Source: an uncultured Bacteroidota bacterium (GTDB lineage Bacteria; Bacteroidota; Bacteroidia; Bacteroidales; P3). Taken from it: 64,000 bases of DNA. A program made the translations under genes and the position numbers. The notes below the pieces were generated by a model. That model did not search any database, was not told the origin of the DNA, and saw only the letters and a list, made by a program, of their open reading frames with translations. This document shows, one piece after another, positions 1 to 7,620 of this stretch; positions within the stretch are counted from its first letter, which is position 1; every line of letters starts with the position of its first letter. The stretch spans positions 1-64,000 of the forward strand of contig CACXXO010000006.1 in the NCBI GenBank assembly GCA_902771735.1. Direction: 5' to 3'.

Positions 1-141
1 GAGGAGCATGGCGACGACTTTCTCGTTGTTGGCGTCGGCGAGCTCGCGGGCCTTGCCGAGGAGCTCAAGAGCCACATTCTGCAGTTTGCCGTTGCGCTGT
101 TCGGCAAACACGTATACGTCTTTATATTCTGCTAAGTTCAT
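1..141 (-). CDS. etfA: Electron transfer flavoprotein alpha subunit, N-terminal part (cut by window edge)
   Basis: The first 47 codons of a minus-strand gene that starts at ATG 141 and runs off the left edge. The visible protein opens MNLAEYKDVYVFAEQRNGKL, the usual start of EtfA/FixB proteins, which carry FAD and pass electrons between acyl-CoA dehydrogenase and other carriers. The start lies 5 nt after the etfB stop, so the two subunits are translationally linked, and an acyl-CoA dehydrogenase gene precedes them. The FAD-binding C-terminal domain is outside the window, so whether this Etf belongs to the bifurcating class cannot be judged from this piece. Confidence 0.9.
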   Translation of the reverse strand, partial: MNLAEYKDVYVFAEQRNGKLQNVALELLGKARELADANNEKVVAMLL

Positions 142-146
142 GGCTA

Positions 147-932
147 TCAAATTATGTGTTTCTCTTTAAGTTTGTTGACGATGAGCTCCACGGCCTCTTC
201 GGGGCTGACCTCGAAGGTCTGGCCGGCGGGCTTGAGCTGCTTGGGGAACGATTTGAAGACGCTCGTGGGCGAGCCGGCCTTGCCGATGTGCTCCTCGGGG
301 ACGTTGATGCGGTCGGCACCCCAGACTTCGATTTCCTTGTCGAAGGCGGTGACGATGCCGCTGACGGTCATGTAGCGGGGCTGCACGCTGGAGGCCAGGG
401 CGGTGACGACGCAGGGAGCCTGCATCTCAAGGATCTGGTAGCCGTCCTCGAGCTGTTTCTTGATGGTGAAGGTCTTGGTGGCCTCGTCGTACTGGAGGTC
501 CTCCATGTAGGAGACCTGCGGCAGGTCGAGGTGCTCGGCGATCTGGGGTCCCACCTGGGCGGTGTCACCGTCGATGGCCTGGCGGCCGGTGATGATGAGG
601 TCGACATCCATGGTGCGCAGGGCGCCGGCGAGGGCGCTGCTGGTGGCCAGCGTATCGGCACCGCCGAGCTTGCGGTCGGTCAGCAGGATGGCGCGGTCGA
701 CACCCATGGCGAGGGCTTCGCGGAGGATGGCCTCGGCCTGGGGCAGACCCATGGTGATGACGGTGACGTGGGCACCGTATTTGTCCTTCAGCTGCAGGGC
801 GTACTCAAGGCCGCCCTTGTCGTCAGGGTTCATAATCGAGGGAACGCCCTCGCGGATGAGCGTACCGGTCACGGGATTGATTTTCACCTCGGTGGTGTCC
901 GGCACTTGCTTTATGCAAACTACAATGTTCAT
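147..932 (-). CDS. etfB: Electron transfer flavoprotein beta subunit
   Basis: 261 residues, full length for EtfB/FixA. The N-terminus MNIVVCIKQVPDTTEVKINP and the later segment LIITGRQAIDGDTAQVGPQI are characteristic of the family. EtfB pairs with EtfA to carry electrons from acyl-CoA dehydrogenases; in butyrate-forming anaerobes the Bcd-EtfAB complex can bifurcate electrons from NADH to crotonyl-CoA and ferredoxin. It lies 15 nt after the acyl-CoA dehydrogenase stop and 5 nt before etfA, so acd-etfB-etfA reads as one transcript. The protein is intact although the dehydrogenase in front of it is frameshifted. Confidence 0.95.
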   Translation of the reverse strand: MNIVVCIKQVPDTTEVKINPVTGTLIREGVPSIMNPDDKGGLEYALQLKDKYGAHVTVITMGLPQAEAILREALAMGVDRAILLTDRKLGGADTLATSSALAGALRTMDVDLIITGRQAIDGDTAQVGPQIAEHLDLPQVSYMEDLQYDEATKTFTIKKQLEDGYQILEMQAPCVVTALASSVQPRYMTVSGIVTAFDKEIEVWGADRINVPEEHIGKAGSPTSVFKSFPKQLKPAGQTFEVSPEEAVELIVNKLKEKHII

Positions 933-947
933 TGTCTTAACTTTCTA

Positions 948-2037
948 TTATTTGAATAATTTGCCAGCGATGACCATGCGCTGCACTTCGCTGGTGCCTT
1001 CGTAAATCTCGGTGATCTTGGCGTCGCGCATCATGCGCTCGACGGGATACTCACGGGTGTAGCCGTAGCCGCCGTGGAACTGGACGGCCTTGGTGGTCAC
1101 CTCCATAGCGGTCTCGGCGCTGAAGAGCTTGGCCATGGCGGCATCGGCAGAGTAGGGGATGCCGTGGTCTTTCTTGTAGTGGGCCGAGCGGCAGAGCAGA
1201 CGGGCGGCCTGCACCTTGGTCTCGAGGTCGGCCATCTGGAACTGCGTGTTCTGGAACTGGCTGATCGAGCGGCCGAACTGTTTGCGCTCCTTGGTGTACT
1301 TGACGGTCTCGTCCATGGCGCCCTGGGCAATGCCGAGGGCCTGGCAGGCGATGCCGATACGGCCACCGTCGAGGGTCTTCATGGCGAGGCCGAAGCCTTT
1401 GCCCAGCTGACCCAGCTGACGGTCCTTCGGGATGCGGCAGTCCTCGAAGATAAGCTCGGTGGTGGCGCTGCCGCGGATACCCATCTTCTTCTCCTTCGCC
1501 CTTGGTGCCGAGGCTCTTGTCGGTCATGGCGATGATGATGAACACGTTGGCGTAGGAGCCGTTGGTGATGAAAATCTTGCTGCCGTTGAGCACCCAGTAA
1601 TCACCGTCCTCGACGGCGATGGTCTGCTGGCCGGCGGCGTCGGTACCGGCGTTGGGCTCGGTGAGACCGAAGGCGCCAATCCACTCGCCGCTGGCGAGTT
1701 TGGGCAGGTATTTCATCTTCTGCTCCTCGGTGCCGGCCTCGAGGATGGGGGCGCAGCAGAGGCTGGTGTGGGCGGAGAGGATGACGCCCGTGGTGGCGCA
1801 GACGCGGCTCAGCTCCTCGACGGCCATGCCGTACATGATGTTGGTGCCGCCGGCGCCGCCATACTGGGTGGGGATGGGAATACCCATCAGGCCGATTTTG
1901 GCCATCTTCTGGACGGTCTCCATGGGGAAACGCTCCTCCTCGTCGACTTCGGCGGCGAGGGGCTTCACCTCTTTCTCTGCAAACTCGCGAATCATCTGCA
2001 GGAAGAGTTCTTCTTGTTTGGTGTAGCTAAAATCCAT
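948..2037 (-). pseudogene. Acyl-CoA dehydrogenase (butyryl-CoA dehydrogenase type) broken by an internal deletion and frameshift
   Basis: The N-terminal 180 residues (start ATG 2037, MDFSYTKQEELF) are in one frame and contain the typical LTEPNAGTDA and KIFITNGSYA segments. Just after MTDKSLGTKG, near position 1498, the frame is lost. The C-terminal half resumes in another frame at about 1484 with MGIRGSATTELIFEDCRIP and continues to YEGTSEVQRMVIAGKLFK and the stop at 948. In this family the text between these two points normally includes about 17 residues resembling ISAFIVEKGTPGF, which are missing. About 50 bp therefore seem to be lost, and not in a multiple of three. The rest is well preserved, so the lesion is recent or is an assembly error. 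The substrate class (short-chain acyl-CoA) is inferred from the linked etfBA and from crt-hbd elsewhere in the window. Confidence 0.85.
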
Positions 2038-2056
2038 TATGTTTGTGTGTTGTTAA

Positions 2057-3226
2057 TTATGATTTTTCGTTTTCAAGTATTCTGTTGAACAGGGTGTCCA
2101 ATCGTTCGATGTTGCGACCGATGAACTCGCGCATGATGTCGAGCTCGGCGTCGAAGTGGTTGGCGTCGTAGTAGATGTCGTTGTCCACGGGCCACAACAG
2201 CTCGTTTGCCTTCACGGCGGCCTCTATCTGGGCTGCATTGTCGGCAATCATGCGGTTGAGGGTGGCCTCGGTGAAGAGGCCTTCTGTCCGCAGCTGCTGC
2301 CAGCGCCGGGCCACCTGGCTGCGGTATTCGGGCCACTGCCACAATCGGCGCAGCAGCACCGCGCGGTTGCAGTCCACAGTGTCGCGCAGCATGTTGGGCT
2401 CGTTGTCGCCGTCGCGCCCGAAGGAGTGGTCGTAGTCCCACGGCGCCACACGGTAGGGCGTCGCGTCGCCGACTTTGTAGAGGAAGAAGTTCTTCCGCAA
2501 GCCGTCGGCATTGTTGCTCAGCAGGAGCAGCAGCTGCCAGTCGGCTATGTTCTTCAGGTCGAACCATTGGCCCACCTCGGCGCGGAACACCTCGTCAGGG
2601 CTGTCCTGCAGGAAGGCGACGATGGCCTCGGCCTGCGCGGTACGGTCGTCCTTGCGCTTCTTCGGGAAGGTCTGCTGGTAGTAGTTGTCGGGGTCCTGAG
2701 GCACGATGCGCTCGTCGTACATCACCGGCGGTTCCTTGAAAATCACCGACGTGCTGTCTCCCTTGTCGATGCCGAGGGTCGAGGCGTCCATCTTCTGCAT
2801 CACCACGTAGAGCCCCTGCCCGTGTCCATCGACCGTGAGGGTGGCGTAGGCGCACAGCGGCGCGCGGTTCACCTCCTCGTCCATCAGGCGGAAGAGGTCG
2901 TAGCAGAGTTTGTGGCGCATGAAGGTCTTGTCGATGTAGTTGGCATTCAGGATCCAGTCCTTGTCGGCCGGCAGGCCGCAGAGCGGATACCGCTCGTCGA
3001 GTTTCAGCGCTAACGAGTGCTTGGGGTAGCCCGCCGAGATGCCGCCGCGATAGTGGATGCGGCCGTCCAGCGTGTCGCCTCCGGCGACGAGGGTCGCCGT
3101 GGTCCATCCTTCCCACACAATCTCCCCGTCGGCGCTCAGTTGGAGCTCCGGCAGCTCGGGCCGCCCGCCGCCACACGACAGCAGCATCCCCGACAGCAAG
3201 GCGATTGTGATGGTGCGCAGTTTCAT
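2057..3226 (-). CDS. CotH-kinase-like lipoprotein
   Basis: 389 residues with a lipoprotein signal (MKLRTITIALLSGMLLSC, then GGG), so probably anchored in the envelope. The body resembles CotH-type proteins, a divergent protein-kinase fold: an early IHYRGG segment, SLALKLDERYPLCG, DWILNANYIDKTFMRHKL, LYVVMQKMD, and late VAPWDYDHSFGRDGD, where the DYD triplet would be the metal-binding site. In spore formers CotH phosphorylates coat proteins; the role in Bacteroidota is not known and nothing here suggests sporulation. The gene starts 10 nt after ridA and stops 19 nt before the acyl-CoA dehydrogenase start, so it may share their transcript. Confidence 0.75.
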   Translation of the reverse strand: MKLRTITIALLSGMLLSCGGGRPELPELQLSADGEIVWEGWTTATLVAGGDTLDGRIHYRGGISAGYPKHSLALKLDERYPLCGLPADKDWILNANYIDKTFMRHKLCYDLFRLMDEEVNRAPLCAYATLTVDGHGQGLYVVMQKMDASTLGIDKGDSTSVIFKEPPVMYDERIVPQDPDNYYQQTFPKKRKDDRTAQAEAIVAFLQDSPDEVFRAEVGQWFDLKNIADWQLLLLLSNNADGLRKNFFLYKVGDATPYRVAPWDYDHSFGRDGDNEPNMLRDTVDCNRAVLLRRLWQWPEYRSQVARRWQQLRTEGLFTEATLNRMIADNAAQIEAAVKANELLWPVDNDIYYDANHFDAELDIMREFIGRNIERLDTLFNRILENEKS

Positions 3227-3236
3227 CCCGTCGGCT

Positions 3237-3611
3237 TTACTTCACGGCGATGGTCTCGATTTCCACCAGCACGCCCATGGGCAGACCCTTCACGGCGAAA
3301 GCGGCACGGGCCGGGCAGTCGGTGTTGTAATATTTGGCGTAGACCTCGTTCATGGGTTTGAAATACTCCATGTCGGCCAGCAGGCAGGTCGATTTGACCA
3401 CATCCTGGAAAGTGTAGCCGGCCTCGTCGAGGATAGCTTTGATGTTCTGCATCACCTGCTCGGTCTGGGCGGTGATACCCTCGGGAACGGTCTTCGTGGC
3501 GGGGTTGATGGGAATCTGGCCCGAAATGTAGAGCGTGTTGCCGGCTTGCACAGCCTGGCTGTAGGGACCAATGGCCGCGGGGGCGTTGGGGGTGTTGATG
3601 ATTTTCTTCAT
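3237..3611 (-). CDS. ridA: RidA family reactive enamine/imine deaminase
   Basis: 124 residues, standard size for the YjgF/YER057c/UK114 family. Visible family segments are APAAIGPYSQAV near the N-terminus, LYISGQIPINP, and near the end CPARAAFAVKGLPMGVLVEIE, including the Arg that binds the substrate carboxylate. RidA hydrolyses reactive 2-aminoacrylate and related enamines in the cytosol. It is the first gene of a minus-strand run (ridA, cotH-like, acd, etfB, etfA) and has a -7-like TAAATTTG upstream at 3675-3668. Confidence 0.93.
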   Translation of the reverse strand: MKKIINTPNAPAAIGPYSQAVQAGNTLYISGQIPINPATKTVPEGITAQTEQVMQNIKAILDEAGYTFQDVVKSTCLLADMEYFKPMNEVYAKYYNTDCPARAAFAVKGLPMGVLVEIETIAVK

Positions 3612-3667
3612 GTTATAACGTTTTTAGTTAATTTTTTATATCGTTTCCGTACAATAAATCGAAAATG

Positions 3668-3675
3668 CAAATTTA
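3668..3675 (-). promoter_or_regulatory. Candidate -7 promoter element of ridA
   Basis: On the minus strand this reads TAAATTTG, matching the Bacteroidota -7 consensus TAnnTTTG, 57 nt before the ridA start. No TTTG at the expected -33 spacing was seen, so the call rests on one box. Confidence 0.4.
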
Positions 3676-3815
3676 CGACTTTTTTTTGAATCATCGCCCT
3701 TTTTCTATAAAAAATCTTGCTTCCGGAATCTATCGTACTTGCTATCAACTGTTTATAAAACCTTGTGCAAAATTTTGAAAAACTCCGAAAAACGTCCCTT
3801 TTTTGCCGTTTGCAA

Positions 3816-3932
3816 CAGGCTGATTCTTAGTATCATCTTCCTACCACCCCCCCCATCTCCCAACCAACTCCGACCCATGTCCGACCATGGTGGGAGATGA
3901 TAGGGCGGTGGTAGGGTGGTGATGGGTAGGTG
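3816..3932 (+). repeat. Dispersed 11-bp-iterated palindromic element, copy 1
   Basis: First of six related intergenic elements. It begins with the shared end CAGGCTGATTCTTAGTATCA, continues through 11-bp units such as CAACCAACTCCGACCC, has a near-palindromic centre TCCGACCATGGTGGGA at 3880-3895 (one mismatch), and returns on the other arm as GGTGGTAGGGTGGTGATGGG. It is the most diverged copy, with a C-run in the left arm. It lies in the 421-bp gap between the divergent ridA and anmK. The rest of the gap holds the ridA promoter region, a G/C-rich stretch with CCCCGGGG after the element, and the anmK promoter box. Confidence 0.85.
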
Positions 3933-3999
3933 GGGCTGTTTTCTCCCCACCCCGGGGCCGGGTGATCACAAGAAGAGCAGGTGTTTTAATTTTTTTTAG

Positions 4000-4007
4000 T
4001 ATCTTTG
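4000..4007 (+). promoter_or_regulatory. Candidate -7 promoter element of anmK
   Basis: TATCTTTG matches TAnnTTTG and is followed by GCA, as in other promoters of this window. It is 26 nt before the anmK ATG at 4033. The upstream region is T-rich, without a clear TTTG at -33. Confidence 0.55.
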
Positions 4008-4032
4008 CAGCGGATTTTAGACAGATAAAGAG

Positions 4033-5100
4033 ATGAAGATTCTGGGACTGATGTCGGGCACGTCGCTCGACGGCATCGATTTGGCACTGTGTGACATAGA
4101 CGCTCGCGGCTACCGTATTGTGGCGGCCGGGACCTACCCCTATCTCGACGACTGGCGCCGCCGCCTGTCGACGCTCGAGAACGCTTCGGCCTATGAATAC
4201 GCCCTCGCCAATGTCGAACTGGGTCACCTTTTCGGTCAGACTATCAACAAGTTTCTCCAGGGCAAGGAACGTACCGAGGCCATCGCTTCGCACGGCCACA
4301 CCATCTTCCACCAACCTCAACTGGGAATGACCACGCAAATAGGTGATGGCGACGCCATTGCGGCCGAGACGGGGCTGCCGGTGGTGTCCAATTTCCGCAC
4401 CCTCGATGTGGCCCTCGGCGGACAGGGGGCGCCGCTGGTGCCCATAGGCGACGAGCTGCTGTTCGGCGAGTATGATGCCTGCCTCAACCTCGGCGGCATC
4501 GCCAATATTTCCTATCGTGCTGACGGCAAGCGCATTGCTTTCGATATCTGTCCCTGCAACATGGCGCTCAACCGCCTGGCCGCCATGCTGGGTTATCCCT
4601 ACGACGACAAGGGGCGCAACGCCCGTGGCGGCGAGGTGCACACCTGCCTGCTGCACGAATTGGATGGGCTTGAGTATTACGCCGTTACCGAGCCAAAGTC
4701 GCTCGGCAAGGAGTGGTTTGTCGGTCAGTTCTGGCCCTTGGTGAAATCTTTCCTCGGCGTCTCGCCCTCCACGCCGCAGGTGCGCGACGCCCTGGCCACC
4801 GTCACCTCGCACATCGCCATACAGATTGCACGCATCGTTGAGCGTCAGCAGGTTAAGACCCTCCTCGTCACCGGTGGCGGCGCCTGGAACAGCTACCTGC
4901 TCGAGCTCGTGGGCAAATACTGCCCCGAGGTGTCGATTACCGTCCCCGACGCGCTGATTGTCAACTACAAGGAGGCCCTCATCTTCGCCCTCCTCGGCTA
5001 CCTCCGCCTCACCGGCCAGGTCAACACCCTCGCCTCCGTCACAGGTGCCAAATGTGACTCTGTTGGTGGTGTTTTGTCTGGTTTTGTGATAGAAAAATGA
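4033..5100 (+). CDS. anmK: Anhydro-N-acetylmuramic acid kinase
   Basis: 355 residues. The N-terminus MKILGLMSGTSLDGIDLALC is the signature of AnmK, which cleaves and phosphorylates 1,6-anhydro-MurNAc to MurNAc-6-phosphate during peptidoglycan recycling. Other supports are ASHGHTIFHQP, the segment LNLGGIANISY and the late VTGGGAWNSYLLE of the sugar-kinase fold. It is a single-gene unit with its own promoter box, divergent from ridA. The GH3 (NagZ-like) fusion at 59085 could supply recycling intermediates, but the two genes are far apart. Confidence 0.95.
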   Translation: MKILGLMSGTSLDGIDLALCDIDARGYRIVAAGTYPYLDDWRRRLSTLENASAYEYALANVELGHLFGQTINKFLQGKERTEAIASHGHTIFHQPQLGMTTQIGDGDAIAAETGLPVVSNFRTLDVALGGQGAPLVPIGDELLFGEYDACLNLGGIANISYRADGKRIAFDICPCNMALNRLAAMLGYPYDDKGRNARGGEVHTCLLHELDGLEYYAVTEPKSLGKEWFVGQFWPLVKSFLGVSPSTPQVRDALATVTSHIAIQIARIVERQQVKTLLVTGGGAWNSYLLELVGKYCPEVSITVPDALIVNYKEALIFALLGYLRLTGQVNTLASVTGAKCDSVGGVLSGFVIEK

Positions 5101-5161
5101 TGTTCTGTTGATGATGTTTCTTGTTGATAATTATTTTGTTACAATATTTTTTGCAAAAAAA

Positions 5162-5193
5162 TTTGGCCATGTCGGGAAATGTTAGTACTTTTG
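5162..5193 (+). promoter_or_regulatory. -33/-7 promoter of tRNA-Met
   Basis: TTTG at 5162-5165 and TACTTTTG at 5186-5193 are 20 bp apart, the Bacteroidota sigma-ABfr geometry. The predicted start of transcription is around 5200, about 30 nt before the mature tRNA. The AAATTTGGCCAT around the -33 box is repeated almost exactly in the rnfB promoter. Confidence 0.75.
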
Positions 5194-5228
5194 CACCCGC
5201 TTTTGAGACCGATAGAGGCCCAGATGAT

Positions 5229-5305
5229 GGCGGGATAGCTCAGCTGGTTAGAGCGCTGGATTCATAACCCGGAGGTCATCAGTTCAAGTCTGATTCCCGC
5301 TACCA
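5229..5305 (+). tRNA. tRNA-Met, anticodon CAT, CCA encoded
   Basis: 77 nt folding as a cloverleaf. The acceptor GGCGGGA pairs with TCCCGCT (G-U at the first pair), followed by A and an encoded CCA at 5303-5305. The D arm is GCTCAGCTGGTTAGAGC and the T arm contains GTTCAAG. The anticodon CAT is at 5263-5265. The three consecutive G-C pairs of initiator tRNA are not present below the loop (GGA against CCC) and position 1 pairs, so it is not the initiator. Elongator Met is the best call; a lysidine-modified Ile2 tRNA cannot be fully excluded from the primary sequence. Confidence 0.93.
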
Positions 5306-5309
5306 AAAG

Positions 5310-5338
5310 AGGTTCACTTGCAAGGTGAGCCTTTTTTA
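5310..5338 (+). terminator. Terminator after tRNA-Met
   Basis: AGGTTCACTT and AGGTGAGCCT form an imperfect stem around a short loop, followed at once by TTTTTTATTTT. It separates the tRNA from meaB, 50 nt further on. Confidence 0.7.
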
Positions 5339-5386
5339 TTTTCTTTGGCGCAATAATTTGTCTCGTGTTGCGTTATTATTTTTGAT

Positions 5387-6475
5387 ATGGACGACAAGCA
5401 TCTTTACAGCAACTTTGAATATGATTCGGCGCTGAGTGTGGCGCCCGGCGTCAAGCAGCCCGACCAGGTGAGCAGCAGCTATGTGGAGCGCATGCGTGCC
5501 TTGCGCCGGCAGGAGCCTTCGGTGGAGGAGCTGGTGAGCGGCATCCTGCATGGCGACCGCACCTTGTTGAGCCGCGCCATCACACTGGTGGAGAGTTCCC
5601 GTTTCGAGCATCAGAAGAAGGCCCAGGAGATTATCGAGCGTTGCCTGCCCTACAGCGGCAAGAGTGTTCGTCTGGGCATCACGGGAGTCCCCGGTGCCGG
5701 CAAAAGCACCACCATCGAGGCTTTGGGGAAAATGCTCACGGCTCACAACCATAAGGTTGCTGTGCTGGCCATCGACCCCAGCAGTGAACGCTCGAAAGGC
5801 TCCATCCTCGGCGACAAGACGCGCATGGAGGAGCTTTCGGTCGACCCCAACGCTTTCATCCGCCCCAGTCCCTCGGCGGGGAGTCTGGGTGGCGTGGCAC
5901 GCAAGACGCGCGAGATCATCACCCTCTGCGAGGCGGCGGGATTCGACGTGGTGATTGTTGAGACTGTGGGTGTTGGACAGAGCGAGGTGGCGGCCCATTC
6001 GATGGTCGACTTCTTCCTGCTGCTGCAGTTGGCCAATACCGGCGACGAGCTGCAGGGCATCAAGCGCGGCATCATGGAGATGGCCGACATGATCAGCATC
6101 AACAAGTGCGAACTCGACCGCCAGCGTTCCGAGCTTTCGGCGGCGCAGTTCCGCAACGCTTTGCATCTCTTTCCCATGCCCGAGAGCGGCTGGACAGTCA
6201 AGGTAACTCTCTGCTCGGCCTACACCAAGGAGGGCATCGAGGACCTTTGGAACTCGGTGATGGACTATGTAACGTTCACAAAGGGAAATGGTTACTTCTA
6301 TCAGAAACGGCAACAGCAGAACCTCCGCATCATGACCGAGGCCATCGAGAACGGCCTGCGCGAGCGTTTCTACAGCGCCCCTGGCATTGAAGAACGCATC
6401 GAGGCCCTGAGCAAGGACATCCTCGAGAACAAGATTAGCCCCTATGCGGCAGCAGACCAACTTTTAGGGAGCTAA
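5387..6475 (+). CDS. meaB: Methylmalonyl-CoA mutase-associated GTPase
   Basis: 362 residues with the P-loop GVPGAGKST at about 100-108 preceded by RLGITG, then LAIDPSSERSKGSILGDKTRM, RPSPSAGSLGGVARKT and VIVETVGVGQSE, the full set of MeaB/ArgK motifs. MeaB protects and gates the B12-dependent methylmalonyl-CoA mutase, which works between succinyl-CoA and propionyl-CoA. The mutase genes are not in this window, so the pathway is implied only. The gene lies between tRNA-Met and the hemW-like gene, 17 nt before the latter. Confidence 0.93.
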   Translation: MDDKHLYSNFEYDSALSVAPGVKQPDQVSSSYVERMRALRRQEPSVEELVSGILHGDRTLLSRAITLVESSRFEHQKKAQEIIERCLPYSGKSVRLGITGVPGAGKSTTIEALGKMLTAHNHKVAVLAIDPSSERSKGSILGDKTRMEELSVDPNAFIRPSPSAGSLGGVARKTREIITLCEAAGFDVVIVETVGVGQSEVAAHSMVDFFLLLQLANTGDELQGIKRGIMEMADMISINKCELDRQRSELSAAQFRNALHLFPMPESGWTVKVTLCSAYTKEGIEDLWNSVMDYVTFTKGNGYFYQKRQQQNLRIMTEAIENGLRERFYSAPGIEERIEALSKDILENKISPYAAADQLLGS

Positions 6476-6492
6476 AAGGCAAGAACTAAGAA

Positions 6493-7548
6493 GTGATTTA
6501 CATACACGTTCCTTTCTGCCATCGCAAGTGCACTTACTGCGCTTTCTATTCGAAGCCTGTAAGGGCAGAGGGAGGCTTGTCTACCTATGTTGATTCCCTT
6601 ATCATGGAGATGCGGCAGCGGCGCGGCGAGCAGGACCATCCAATCAAGACCGTCTATTTCGGTGGCGGCACCCCGAGCATACTGCCTGTTGGCGAGTTGG
6701 AACGTATTGTTAATGCATTGCATGAATGCTTTGACCTCTCGCAGGTGGAGGAGGTGACGCTGGAGGCCAATCCTGAAGATTTAACCCTTGGTTATTTGCA
6801 AGGACTCCATGAGTTACAATTCGTCAACAGGTTGAGCATCGGCATCCAGAGCCTCGACGACGGGATGCTGCGACTGCTCAACCGTCGCCATACGTCGCGG
6901 CAGGCAATGGAGGCCGTCGAAAACGCCTACCGCGTGGGTTTCCACAATATCAGCGTTGATTTCATCTATGGACTTCCGGTGTTTCCAGAATCCATTGATA
7001 TTCCGGATGTAGTATCCCATGTGTCGGCTTATGCGCTTACCGTCGAGGAAAGCACCGCGTTGGCGCGGCAGGTGGAGCAGGGTAGGGTAGTGCTGCCCGG
7101 CGAAGAGGAGGTGGTGCGGCAGTATCATGCTGTGTGCAAACAACTTGAAAATGCCGGTTTCCATCAATATGAAGTCAGCAATTTCGCTCGTCCGGGCTGT
7201 GAGTCGCGCCACAACAGCCGCTATTGGGACCGCACGCCGTACCTCGGCTTGGGCCCCGGCGCCCATAGCTTCGACGGTCGGTGCCGGAGGTGGAACAAGC
7301 CCGATGGCTCTGTCGAAGAGGAAATTCTCACCGAAGCCGATGCATACAACGAGATGGTAATGACATCGTTGCGCACCACCCGTGGGCTTGATGTCGACCT
7401 GGTACCCGACAAGTACAAAAAAAGGTTGCACCATGGAATGAAACGTTATGTGGATTTCGGATGGATAGTTCTGAAAGACAATCATTACGAACCGACGAAA
7501 GAGGGACTGCTCCATGCGGACGGCATCGCTGCCGAATTATTTGTTTGA
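6493..7548 (+). CDS. hemW: HemW-like radical SAM protein
   Basis: 351 residues, GTG start at 6493 (no usable ATG lies between it and the meaB stop). The radical-SAM cysteines are in PFCHRKCTYCAFYS (C9, C13, C16); then come VYFGGGTPSILP, LEANPEDL, LSIGIQSLDDGMLRLLNRRH, and YEVSNFARPGCESRHN, all typical of HemN-related HemW. HemW binds heme and is proposed to be a heme chaperone; it lacks the extra sequence of true coproporphyrinogen oxidase, and older annotations of this family as HemN are misleading. It follows meaB by 17 nt. Confidence 0.88.
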   Translation: MIYIHVPFCHRKCTYCAFYSKPVRAEGGLSTYVDSLIMEMRQRRGEQDHPIKTVYFGGGTPSILPVGELERIVNALHECFDLSQVEEVTLEANPEDLTLGYLQGLHELQFVNRLSIGIQSLDDGMLRLLNRRHTSRQAMEAVENAYRVGFHNISVDFIYGLPVFPESIDIPDVVSHVSAYALTVEESTALARQVEQGRVVLPGEEEVVRQYHAVCKQLENAGFHQYEVSNFARPGCESRHNSRYWDRTPYLGLGPGAHSFDGRCRRWNKPDGSVEEEILTEADAYNEMVMTSLRTTRGLDVDLVPDKYKKRLHHGMKRYVDFGWIVLKDNHYEPTKEGLLHADGIAAELFV

Positions 7549-7576
7549 TGTTTTTTCCTCGTTCAAAAAAAAAGTG

Positions 7577-7584
7577 TATATTTG
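7577..7584 (+). promoter_or_regulatory. Candidate -7 promoter element of the orphan lipoprotein gene
   Basis: TATATTTG followed by CACC, 36 nt before the ATG at 7621. The frame is open upstream from a TTG at 7582, but that codon overlaps this box, which supports 7621 as the real start. Confidence 0.6.
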
Positions 7585-7620
7585 CACCATCATTCAATCA
7601 ATCAAATAAAAAACGAAAGC

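Noticed and set aside
5229..5305. Initiator tRNA-fMet
   Set aside because: The three G-C pairs next to the anticodon loop and the unpaired first base of initiators are absent.
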